From an uncultured Bacteroidota bacterium (lineage in GTDB: Bacteria; Bacteroidota; Bacteroidia; Chitinophagales; Chitinophagaceae), in NCBI GenBank assembly GCA_946887345.1, contig CAMPKR010000080.1:1-9051 (forward strand): 9,051 nucleotides of DNA. The letters run 5' to 3'. Below, in pieces: positions 1 to 6,285 of this stretch; the first letter of the stretch is position 1, and each line of letters begins with the position of its first letter. The notes beneath the pieces were generated by a model that was not told where the DNA came from, did not search any database, and saw only the letters and a list, made by a program, of their open reading frames with translations. The position numbers and the translations under genes were made by a program.

Positions 1-3000
1 CTGCACTTCCATATGCAACAGAAGAACCCGTGAACCTGTTCGCGCGATAGCCTCTTAAATAGTTATTGCCTCCCAGCGTAAACGCCTGGAAATACTCAAA
101 AGTTTTGCTGAAAATATGTCCGCCGCCAAAATGCAGTGCTGCCATAACTTTCCTCTCCTGGCTCAGCATTGCGTACACATCCAGTGTAGAGTATATCCGG
201 GAAAATGATTCAGCATTGGTATTCAGGTCTTTCATTACACTTAGCTCCGTCATCCAGTTCACACCTTGCGTAGGTACGAACTCATTGTTCACATTGTCTG
301 CACTGAAAAGCATCTTACCTCCGCCATAGAACTTCGGTTGTGTTATTCCGCTTCTCGGAATGCCGGTAACACTTCCATCATCCTCCAGTATCCTTCCTTT
401 ATTAAATTCCCGCGGGTAGGAATAATAATACACCGCAGGACCAATAGACACACCCATAATACTATCATTCAAAAAGCGCTTCCTCAGCAGCAATTCACCG
501 GAGCTGTAGTTGTACCTTACGCGGTAATAATTAATAGTCTTCGACTTATCAAATACTGATTCATTTCCGTAGCCGAAGAAATTATTGAAGGTAGGGTTAG
601 CCGTTTCCACTTCCATTGTCAGGTCAAAGCGTCTGAACACATTAATGAACTCACCCGTATACTTCAGCTGGTAAGCATTATTGCTCGGCGACATAATACC
701 CGACAGCGTCTGCGCACTGCCATAGGGCACCTTCCTGAAACCAAAGGTGGTATATCGCAGCCTCAAACCCGCCAGGAAGCCATCATCCCTGTTTGCACCC
801 AGCAGAAGCACCGGAAGTGAAAATGAAGAGTGTATCTTTTCAGAGAAGTTATACTCGTGCACCGATGGTGAACGTTGGAACATCTTTGTCGTCCATCTGC
901 GCGAACTCACTTCGTTGGCTTCTGATCTCATATCATAGATATGGTTCCTTACCCGGCCTCTTATGTCAAAAGTATCCGCCCCTGTTCCGCCTGCTACCCT
1001 GAACTTGATCTTGCCCCTTGTTGATTCATCTATATCAAACCTGTCATCCCCGTTGAACCCGAATAGCCTTATCTCTTTGGTTATCGAGGGATCAAATAGT
1101 CTCGAGTACTTTAGTTCATTGTGCTCTTTCGAGTACACCTCCACGAGCGTATGCTTGCCTTGGTTGCTCACTTTGAATAGATCACCTTTATTACCGCCCG
1201 GCACATTTACCTTCCTGGAGAGATGACGATAATAGCCCATACCTTTTTCAGCCACTCCATCTCTCCGGGCTCTCAGCGTTTGGTAAACATACTCGCCACG
1301 AATAGCATATATCTCCCGCGGGAAGCGATGAACTGCACTGCTAAGCACGCTATCGGTTAATTTCTCCCTGAACTCGCTCAGCACTTGCTTCCAATCCTCT
1401 TCGGTCAGTGTATTGGTAAAATACCTGTCTACATGGGCACCTACCTTGGTCGCACGTCGCATACTTCCCACCCTCGGCTTAAAGTTCACCATAAACGAAT
1501 AGCCTGCAAATCGTGCTCCTGCCATTATAAGACCCCTGTTACAATATAGCGCCTGGTCACGGTCTTTAGGGATCGGGTAATACATTTTTCTCCCTGCTGA
1601 GTCTTTGGTGCCCCAGCTCCACTGTCCGCGATGACGGTCAAAATCCGCGATCAGCACATCCACAAGCCGGCCTTTTAAGAATGTCTTCTGGTCAGCAAAG
1701 TGGTCACCGGCGGTGATCATTTCATTTACGGCCTCATAAGTACTTACCAGCTCATTATCATTAATGGCTGGCTTTCGTTCTTCTATTTGCATCACCGTAT
1801 TGGCAAACAGCGGGCGGTATTCTTTCAACGCCGTGTCATTGGGAACGAATCTTATCTCCGGTGTTGCATGGGGAATATTCAGTGCCTTGTTTATCTCCGG
1901 CACCACCAGCGCACCATACGGATTCATCCCCGAAAGAATGTCTTGTATAATGTCTGCCCCCAGTGTATGATGAAGCCCTTCCGGTATCACAGGCTCCAAA
2001 TTCTTATTAATGGAGCGCAGTCCCCATTCTTCCCCGGTGGCATCTTCCATCTGCAACGATTTGCTTTCGTGTCCTCCTCCCAGTCCTTTTATCTTCAGGC
2101 CGCCTTTCTCTTTGTCTAAATGAAACACTTTCATTTTTACAGCCGCTCCCCACTCTTTGCGGTAGTTCTCTCCTATAAAGATGCGCCTCAGCAAAGTAGA
2201 CCGCGACATTTCCTTATCTGCTATCGCCACTGTGCTGTCCTCGTATATCATACCTCTCGTTGTCGTATCCTTAGCCAACCGCGGCTTCGCAAAATCCGCT
2301 ACTTCGGACGTATGTTTCAGCGTTACCTTTTCATCTTCTATCTCATAGAATTTCACCCTCACTTTTTTCTCTTTCAATACTTCTATCACCGAAAAGCCGC
2401 CATGAGTACTTGCAAAGCTTGTGGCCTTAGTTTGTCTTATTCTTCCTCCACCCGCAGCCCCGCTCACTATAAAATCCAGCTCGCCTTCTCTCAGTAGTTG
2501 CATATTATGCTCTTGCCCGGTTATGAATAGCGTGTTGGGGTTATCCTTAAAGGCCTTCCTCAGCCCCGGCACATGCGATATACCCGTCTCTTCCAGCCTG
2601 CGGTAGCTGCTGTTGTTCCTTTGCTGGTTGGTGGTAATGGCATTCCGTGTTATGGGGTACAGCGAACCCGCCAAAGGCAGCGGCAGGTAGAACGAATTCA
2701 TCCCGCGTATATCCGTCAGTGGAAAAATATGTTGCTTCCATCCAAAGGTGCTTCCATGTACTCCCGTGTTCTTCATGGGGTGATAGCTCAGTACCAGCAC
2801 CATCTTGTCCCATTCGTCCAGCACTATGTCCTCTACCTCACCCAGTACTTCCTCCCTTGTCCTGTATTTACACTCAGACTCTACGCCGGGTTTGCTGCGC
2901 TCATGCAGCCACCATTGGCTGTTCACCACTACCAGTTCCGCATCATTCTCCAGTTCTATCTGCTCAGGCCCGGAGCAGCCATCGGCCGGCAGCATCCTTA

Positions 3001-3370
3001 CATTCTTATTATTCAGTCCGGCTAGGAATCGTTGCTGTTCCAGCAGGTTCCTGTAGCCACCTTCTCTTCCATTCATCCACTCATTGAAGCCGGGTACAAA
3101 GAAGGCCTTCGCCTCGGTATTGGCTATAATACCGGCTTCAGCAGCCATGGTGGCGGTATCGCCTGGCTGCTTCGTATAATTTCCAAGGTATACTACAATG
3201 GTATTGGAGTCGAAGACTACAGTATTCCTTACCAGTTGCAGGAAGGGACTATTCCCCACTACTTCTCCCGCATTACCTATCACGATAAGCCGGTTAGTTA
3301 CTTCCTCCTGGGCATGAACGCCTATGGCCCAAATCATTGCCAAAACCAGCTTCGTGTATCGTTTACTCAT
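1..3370 (-). CDS. Partial outer-membrane fusion protein: degenerate metallophosphatase domain, kinase-like domain and BamA/TamA-like barrel (C-terminus cut by window edge)
   Basis: One frame stays open on the minus strand from the ATG at 3370 to the left edge (1123 codons visible, no stop). Residues 1-20 form a signal peptide (MSKRY, hydrophobic core, VHA|Q). Residues about 27-340 follow the calcineurin-like phosphoesterase layout, including HGxTFGWKQHIFPL and a PLPLAGS stretch, but the usual metal ligands are mostly replaced (GNAG 32-35, LGNY 62-65, GFNEW 94-98, GQEHNMQ 285-291). Residues about 428-610 resemble HipA/CotH-type atypical kinases: glycine-rich GLGGGHESKS, RSINK (K456), IEER, DFDRHRGQW (576-584), PKDRDQ (601-606). 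Residues 771-803 hold GFNGDDRFDI and GGTGADTFDI. Residues about 840-1123 are beta-barrel-like with the surface-antigen motif LGGNNYLRGYR (1099-1109). It is probably exported and inserted in the outer membrane. The final barrel strands are missing only because the window ends. Family assignment is solid; phosphatase inactivity and kinase activity are inference. Confidence 0.9.
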   Translation of the reverse strand, partial: MSKRYTKLVLAMIWAIGVHAQEEVTNRLIVIGNAGEVVGNSPFLQLVRNTVVFDSNTIVVYLGNYTKQPGDTATMAAEAGIIANTEAKAFFVPGFNEWMNGREGGYRNLLEQQRFLAGLNNKNVRMLPADGCSGPEQIELENDAELVVVNSQWWLHERSKPGVESECKYRTREEVLGEVEDIVLDEWDKMVLVLSYHPMKNTGVHGSTFGWKQHIFPLTDIRGMNSFYLPLPLAGSLYPITRNAITTNQQRNNSSYRRLEETGISHVPGLRKAFKDNPNTLFITGQEHNMQLLREGELDFIVSGAAGGGRIRQTKATSFASTHGGFSVIEVLKEKKVRVKFYEIEDEKVTLKHTSEVADFAKPRLAKDTTTRGMIYEDSTVAIADKEMSRSTLLRRIFIGENYRKEWGAAVKMKVFHLDKEKGGLKIKGLGGGHESKSLQMEDATGEEWGLRSINKNLEPVIPEGLHHTLGADIIQDILSGMNPYGALVVPEINKALNIPHATPEIRFVPNDTALKEYRPLFANTVMQIEERKPAINDNELVSTYEAVNEMITAGDHFADQKTFLKGRLVDVLIADFDRHRGQWSWGTKDSAGRKMYYPIPKDRDQALYCNRGLIMAGARFAGYSFMVNFKPRVGSMRRATKVGAHVDRYFTNTLTEEDWKQVLSEFREKLTDSVLSSAVHRFPREIYAIRGEYVYQTLRARRDGVAEKGMGYYRHLSRKVNVPGGNKGDLFKVSNQGKHTLVEVYSKEHNELKYSRLFDPSITKEIRLFGFNGDDRFDIDESTRGKIKFRVAGGTGADTFDIRGRVRNHIYDMRSEANEVSSRRWTTKMFQRSPSVHEYNFSEKIHSSFSLPVLLLGANRDDGFLAGLRLRYTTFGFRKVPYGSAQTLSGIMSPSNNAYQLKYTGEFINVFRRFDLTMEVETANPTFNNFFGYGNESVFDKSKTINYYRVRYNYSSGELLLRKRFLNDSIMGVSIGPAVYYYSYPREFNKGRILEDDGSVTGIPRSGITQPKFYGGGKMLFSADNVNNEFVPTQGVNWMTELSVMKDLNTNAESFSRIYSTLDVYAMLSQERKVMAALHFGGGHIFSKTFEYFQAFTLGGNNYLRGYRANRFTGSSVAYGSA

Positions 3371-3493
3371 CAATGACCATTAGTGCTACCATACCGCTTA
3401 CAAAATTGCTGCCAGCGACGACAGCCGCTACTTTCACAACAACCTCATCTATAAATGTCTTACACCAATCCTCATCCCGGCATGGAGGAAGCA

Positions 3494-3518
3494 GAATTTT
3501 TCGCTTGTCGAAAAATTC
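3494..3518. repeat. Perfect 10-bp inverted repeat in divergent intergenic region
   Basis: GAATTTTTCG and CGAAAAATTC are exact reverse complements separated by CTTGT. The repeat lies between the divergent starts of the large outer-membrane gene (3370) and the small lipoprotein gene (3682). No T-run follows in either direction, so an operator or an mRNA leader hairpin is more likely than a terminator. The rest of 3371-3660 shows no gene. Confidence 0.6.
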
Positions 3519-3599
3519 AGAGGTGGGTAATACAGCCGGCTAAGCAGATCTTACTAAGAACCCTACAACCTCATCCATACCCCAACCGCCTGTCAAACT

Positions 3600-3631
3600 T
3601 TTGTCATAACCCGCACTTACACAGTCCTTTG
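3600..3631 (+). promoter_or_regulatory. Candidate -33/-7 promoter for the small lipoprotein
   Basis: TTTG at 3600-3603 is followed after 20 bases by GTCCTTTG at 3624-3631. This keeps the TTTG half of the Bacteroidota -7 element (TAnnTTTG) but not its TA, so the match is partial. The start at 3682 would lie about 45 bases after the expected transcription start. Confidence 0.35.
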
Positions 3632-3681
3632 CACAAGCCCGGCTTGATTATTGCTGACTAATGGGAAATCAAAAAAGGATT

Positions 3682-3972
3682 ATGAAGAAGATTGGACAAA
3701 TTGCCATTGCTGCCGTTGTGACAGTAACCGTTTTCAGCGCCTGTAAGCAAAATCATACATGTGCGTGTAACGTAAGTGTGGAAGCCTACACGGAAGGAGA
3801 CTCTACAGGAATGATCACCGTTGAAGCCCAGGACACTACCTTCACCTACGCTTATGAGGGTGTATCTAAGAAAGATGCCGACAACCAGTGCGAAGGTGCG
3901 GGTGAATCTCTGAACACCACTTACAAGATGCTGTTTGAAGATCACGTAACAGTAAACTGCGATCTGAACTAG
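3682..3972 (+). CDS. Small secreted lipoprotein, uncharacterised
   Basis: A 96-residue product begins MKKIGQ, has a hydrophobic stretch (IAIAAVVTVTVF) and a lipobox FSAC, so Cys21 would be lipidated. This suggests an envelope-anchored protein. An in-frame ATG at 3661 would add seven residues (MGNQKRI); the start at 3682 is preferred because it gives the usual short basic head, with AAAAAAGG just before it. After the lipobox there are four more cysteines: a C-x-C pair just downstream (HTCACNV), one in NQCEGAG and one near the end (NCDLN), which could form two disulfides. The body is acidic and threonine-rich (EGDSTGMITVEAQDTT). A strong terminator follows directly, so it is probably transcribed alone. 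I do not recognise a family; the function is unknown. Confidence 0.8.
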   Translation: MKKIGQIAIAAVVTVTVFSACKQNHTCACNVSVEAYTEGDSTGMITVEAQDTTFTYAYEGVSKKDADNQCEGAGESLNTTYKMLFEDHVTVNCDLN

Positions 3973-3994
3973 TATTAAAAAAAGCAAGCTTATG

Positions 3995-4025
3995 AAACGG
4001 GACAATAATTGTCCCGTTTTTTTTT
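3995..4025 (+). terminator. Intrinsic terminator after the small lipoprotein
   Basis: A perfect 12-bp stem, AAACGGGACAAT (3995-4006) with ATTGTCCCGTTT (4008-4019), is followed by an uninterrupted T-run to 4025. The A-rich left side means it could also work on the minus strand, but no minus-strand gene lies close enough to need it. Confidence 0.9.
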
Positions 4026-4051
4026 GCCTCGCAATATCCGCGAGATAATGG

Positions 4052-4059
4052 TATATTTA
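4052..4059 (+). promoter_or_regulatory. Candidate -7 element of the Crp/Fnr-family gene
   Basis: TATATTTA matches TAnnTTTG at seven of eight positions and lies 13 bases before the ATG at 4073. No TTTG sits at the normal spacing upstream (the nearest is 25 bases away), so this is only a half-supported promoter. It would give a very short leader. Confidence 0.3.
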
Positions 4060-4072
4060 AGTAAACAATATT

Positions 4073-4654
4073 ATGCATCCCATTACGATCACTCTTAACG
4101 ATATTGAGGCACTGGATGAGGCGGAAACGGAAGGACTGGAAGCAATGCTATGCAGGGCGAAAAAAATTCAACTGAAGAAAAGCGACTGCCTGTGGGGGCC
4201 GGGCGCCATGCCTGACTATGAAGGGTACGTGGTATCGGGCCTGCTGCGCCATGTGGTGGAAGAAAAAGAAGATCATGAAAGGATCATCCAGTTCTACAGG
4301 GAAGGTGATTTTATCCACGACTGTTCCGGCGCGCCTACCGACTATTCCATTATGGCTGTGGAAGACTCCACTTTGCATATACTTAAAATGGGATCGTGGC
4401 AGGAGCTGATGACCCGGTTTCCTAAAATAGAGCGGATCAGCGGGCAGATCATGACCACGCAACTCCTCAGGCACAAGCAGCATGTGAATATGCTGATGAA
4501 ACCGGGTCCGGAAGAACGCTATAAATTCCTGCTGCAAACAGAACCCGAACTAGTGAACCGTGTATCGGTCACCCACCTGGCCCAGTACCTGGGCATATCG
4601 CGTGAGACGCTGAGCCGCATGCGTGCAAAAGTGGCCGAAGGATCCATTTTGTGA
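4073..4654 (+). CDS. Crp/Fnr-family transcriptional regulator
   Basis: The 193-residue length is near that of Bacteroidota Crp/Fnr proteins. Residues about 20-115 form a cyclic-nucleotide-binding-type beta-roll (GYVVSGLLRHV, IIQFYREGDF, MAVEDSTLHIL). A long dimerisation-helix region covers about 118-145. The C-terminus holds the HTH_crp motif VTHLAQYLGISRETLSRM. The recognition helix S-R-E-T-L-S-R keeps the Arg-Glu-x-x-x-Arg pattern with which E. coli CRP reads TGTGA half-sites. The CRP phosphate-binding signature for cAMP (GE..G......R.A) is not evident (GDFIHDCSGAPTDYS instead), and there is no Fnr-type N-terminal cysteine cluster, so the effector is unknown. The stop codon is embedded in a perfect TGTGA-N6-TCACA palindrome before the cupin gene, suggesting direct regulation of that neighbour. 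The gene sits behind a strong terminator and probably has its own promoter. Confidence 0.93.
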   Translation: MHPITITLNDIEALDEAETEGLEAMLCRAKKIQLKKSDCLWGPGAMPDYEGYVVSGLLRHVVEEKEDHERIIQFYREGDFIHDCSGAPTDYSIMAVEDSTLHILKMGSWQELMTRFPKIERISGQIMTTQLLRHKQHVNMLMKPGPEERYKFLLQTEPELVNRVSVTHLAQYLGISRETLSRMRAKVAEGSIL

Positions 4655-4665
4655 CCAGGGTCACA
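4650..4665. promoter_or_regulatory. CRP-type operator TGTGA-N6-TCACA
   Basis: TGTGACCAGGGTCACA is a perfect 16-bp palindrome (arms TGTGACC/GGTCACA, centre AG) and equals the CRP-family core consensus. It overlaps the stop codon (4652-4654) of the Crp/Fnr-family gene. Its centre is 59-60 bases before the cupin ATG and about 43 bases before the transcription start implied by the -7 candidate at 4687, which is the class II activator position. The sequence is certain; the binding is inferred. Confidence 0.75.
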
Positions 4666-4686
4666 GTGGCTTTTTGAATGATGGGA

Positions 4687-4694
4687 TAGATTTA
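4687..4694 (+). promoter_or_regulatory. Candidate -7 element of the cupin gene
   Basis: TAGATTTA matches TAnnTTTG at seven of eight positions, 22 bases before the cupin ATG. No TTTG stands at the usual -33 spacing; the CRP-type operator occupies that area instead, as expected for an activator-dependent promoter. Confidence 0.4.
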
Positions 4695-4716
4695 CCCTCA
4701 CAAACGCAGCAAGCAC

Positions 4717-5244
4717 ATGGCACTCAAAACAGACATCTTCCGCGAACTGAAAATGGGCAAAGAAGTATTCCATCCCCTGGAATATAATACCGACTCTTTT
4801 ACCATGAACTGGACTATGGAAAAAGGCGGCAAAGTTCCGCCTCACTTTCATGAGTATATGAACGAGCACTTTACTGTAACAAAGGGCGAGGTCACCTTTG
4901 TAGTTAATGGTGCGAAGATTACTAAAAAAACAGGTGAAGAATTCTTTGTGGCCAAAGGCGTTCCTCACTCGATAGTGAATAAGTACGGTTCGCAAATAGG
5001 ACTGAAAGTAAGGTATGAACCCTGCGCTGACACACACAGGCTGTTCGAGATAATAGCAGTATTGGACAAGCAAAAACCGGGAAGCATGGTAAACATGCTC
5101 AAATACTTTTACCTGTATCCAAGACTGGGACTTAAACCGTTCTCGTCTGTGCACCCGAAATTTGTAATGACCATTATGCAGGGGATCGTGAATGTTGTCG
5201 GGAATGTATCGGGCTGGAGAAAGCTGGTGAAGGATTTTAACTGA
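4717..5244 (+). CDS. Cupin-domain protein
   Basis: The 175-residue product has one cupin barrel at about residues 18-105. Motif 1 is PPHFHEYMNEHFTVTKG with H43, H45 and E50; motif 2 includes FFVAKGVPHSIVN with H84. These are the expected metal ligands (two His, one Glu, one His), so metal binding is likely intact. The last 60 residues (after KQKPGSMVNML) are outside the cupin fold, rich in hydrophobic and aromatic residues and predicted helical, so membrane or partner contact is possible. There is no signal peptide, so it is probably cytoplasmic. Cupins of this type range from dioxygenases and isomerases to small-molecule sensors; the sequence does not decide between them. The gene follows the Crp/Fnr-family gene after 62 bases containing a CRP-type operator and a -7 candidate, so it may be both a read-through and an activated target. 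Confidence 0.9.
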   Translation: MALKTDIFRELKMGKEVFHPLEYNTDSFTMNWTMEKGGKVPPHFHEYMNEHFTVTKGEVTFVVNGAKITKKTGEEFFVAKGVPHSIVNKYGSQIGLKVRYEPCADTHRLFEIIAVLDKQKPGSMVNMLKYFYLYPRLGLKPFSSVHPKFVMTIMQGIVNVVGNVSGWRKLVKDFN

Positions 5245-5353
5245 GAGCCCGGTGCTTTGGTAGTGTTTTGTGGCGAGCGGCCCACTCCTGGTTGCTTCTG
5301 CCCAATCGCTGCCTCCCACCCCGGCCCTGCCACACGCAAGGCCAGGCGGGCCA

Positions 5354-5389
5354 CCCCTTCCTGCGAGCAGGGGAGTTTGTGTTTTTTTT
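5354..5389 (+). terminator. Possible terminator downstream of the cupin gene
   Basis: CCCCT (5354-5358) can pair with AGGGG (5369-5373), with an alternative inner pairing CCTG/CAGG. The T8 run at 5382-5389 follows after a short gap (AGTTTGTG). It lies about 110 bases after the cupin stop. The stem is short and the spacing to the T-run is longer than ideal. Confidence 0.35.
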
Positions 5390-5430
5390 CGGGTGGGGGT
5401 TCTGTGGTATCTGCGCGTCCGCGGTGAGCC

Positions 5431-5469
5431 CACCCTTGACTTTGCAGGCCAGCTGCAAAGTCAGGGGTG
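5431..5469. repeat. Long inverted repeat (16-bp arms, one mismatch)
   Basis: CACCCTTGACTTTGCA (5431-5446) and TGCAAAGTCAGGGGTG (5454-5469) are complementary except for one T/G wobble, with GGCCAGC as the loop. It lies 10 bases from the stop of the minus-strand gene ending at 5479 and between convergent genes. It may serve as a transcription barrier or be part of a dispersed element. There is no T-run on the minus-strand side. Confidence 0.7.
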
Positions 5470-5478
5470 CGCGCTATT

Positions 5479-5847
5479 TTAAATGTCCACAAGCTTATAA
5501 TATGTCAGGCCGAGCTTAAGGTTCCGGTTTTTCCAGATGATCTTCTTTTTCTCTTTCAGACAAAGAGGTACCAGTTCATCAAGAATAAAGCAGGGGCCAT
5601 GATCGCTGGCTCCCTGCATCAGATCAGTAAAGGTTTGTCCTGTCATTTCCAGGTAGCGGTCTAAATTGCTCCCGATTGTGTTTTTGGCCTGAGGAGCTTT
5701 TTTTTGCTGCCCCGGCCCTGTTTTTTCTTTCTTTCCTTTGATGCTCACCGGGCGGCTGCTCGGGTTCAGCGCCCACCTGTGGCCGCCGACGCCTACTATG
5801 CGTTCGTCCTCGGGAAGTACACAAAGTGGTTTCTTTGGTTTTTTCAT
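5479..5847 (-). CDS. Hypothetical basic protein, 122 residues
   Basis: The product starts MKKPKKPLCVLPEDERIV and is lysine-rich throughout, with a low-complexity linker (about residues 37-56, KGKKEKTGPGQQKKAPQAK). It may have a folded second half (SNLDRYLEMTGQTFTDLMQG ... CFILDELVPLCLKEKKK). There is no signal peptide or membrane segment. The start at 5847 is the only ATG near the beginning of the frame. The next gene on the same strand ends 81 bases upstream (5929), so the two could be co-transcribed. I recognise no family. The existence of the gene rests on length, frame and lack of competing ORFs, and the first third may be doubtful because it overlaps GC-rich sequence with runs of T on the plus strand. 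Confidence 0.5.
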   Translation of the reverse strand: MKKPKKPLCVLPEDERIVGVGGHRWALNPSSRPVSIKGKKEKTGPGQQKKAPQAKNTIGSNLDRYLEMTGQTFTDLMQGASDHGPCFILDELVPLCLKEKKKIIWKNRNLKLGLTYYKLVDI

Positions 5848-5928
5848 TGGCTAAATTGTTAGAATGTTGCAGCAGAAGCCACTATCGAATTTCGCTTATC
5901 ATTTGCAGATTACATATTCCGGCATGGA

Positions 5929-6204
5929 TCACTTTTTAGAATTCTTTCGTTTAAGGATCTTGCCGACCTGGATGTCATACTGGCCGGTACGTTTGGACAG
6001 GCCCCTGTACTCGGTAATCATCCTTGGGGAATCAGGCCTATAGCCATTGATAAACCCGATATTTTCAAACGGTTTCTTTTTGCCGCCTTTGTCGTATAGC
6101 CGGCTTGTCCGGTACGGAACTGCAGCGCGGTACTCAATGGTTTTATCACCTAAGGCGATCTGATCGAAGTACTTTTTAATAATGAATAACTTTAAGGTGC
6201 CCAT
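5929..6204 (-). CDS. ASCH-domain (PUA-like) protein
   Basis: From the ATG at 6204 the product is 91 residues: MGTLKLFIIKKYFDQIALGD, then KTIEYRAAVPYRTSRLYD. The stretch K-x-x-F-D-Q-I-x-x-G-x-K-T-x-E-Y-R is the hallmark of the ASCH domain, and the later parts fit as well (IGFINGYRPDSPRMITEYRGL, then IQVGKILKRK). The domain fills the whole protein. The frame is open further upstream to a TTG at 6282, but the added residues (RMQDFFLLWRAHYPFKKSIA) do not belong to the domain, so the 6204 start is chosen. ASCH proteins have the PUA-like fold and are thought to bind RNA or modified nucleotides; some relatives cleave N4-acetylcytidine nucleosides. The exact substrate here is not evident. The lipoprotein gene lies 81 bases upstream on the same strand. 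Confidence 0.75.
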   Translation of the reverse strand: MGTLKLFIIKKYFDQIALGDKTIEYRAAVPYRTSRLYDKGGKKKPFENIGFINGYRPDSPRMITEYRGLSKRTGQYDIQVGKILKRKNSKK

Positions 6205-6285
6205 TGCAATTGATTTTTTAAAAGGGTAATGCGCTCGCCACAAAAGAAAAAAATCCTGCATTCGATCAGAGGACAGCGACAATAG

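Larger units (their letters stand above)
5245..5478. other. GC-rich, strand-asymmetric noncoding stretch
   Basis: The space between the convergent cupin gene and the minus-strand gene ending at 5479 is visibly richer in G+C than its neighbours. It is full of C-runs on the plus strand up to about 5360 and G-runs after that. It holds a hairpin from GGCCCTGCC (5324-5332) with GGCGGGCC (5345-5352), a T8 run, and the strong hairpin at 5431-5469. Reading frames here have no protein character. It looks like a structured noncoding or repeat element. Confidence 0.5.

Noticed and set aside
2547..3087. Several plus-strand and minus-strand frames of 80-150 codons inside the large gene
   Set aside because: They lie within the large minus-strand gene, which has a continuous frame, signal peptide and recognisable domains.
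3658..4005. 115-codon minus-strand frame opposite the small lipoprotein
   Set aside because: It runs through the intrinsic terminator and opposes a frame with a clear lipoprotein signal.
4029..4045. CTCGC-N7-GCGAG inverted repeat before the Crp/Fnr-family gene
   Set aside because: Five-base arms are too short to call an operator, and the sequence is unlike the TGTGA-type site next to the cupin gene.
4519..5433. 304-codon open frame on the minus strand opposite the cupin gene
   Set aside because: It is antisense to a cupin with intact metal-ligand motifs and starts in GC-rich noncoding sequence; its peptide shows no domain character.
5431..5469. Intrinsic terminator reading of the long inverted repeat
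   Set aside because: Neither flank has a T-run, so it was annotated as an inverted repeat only.
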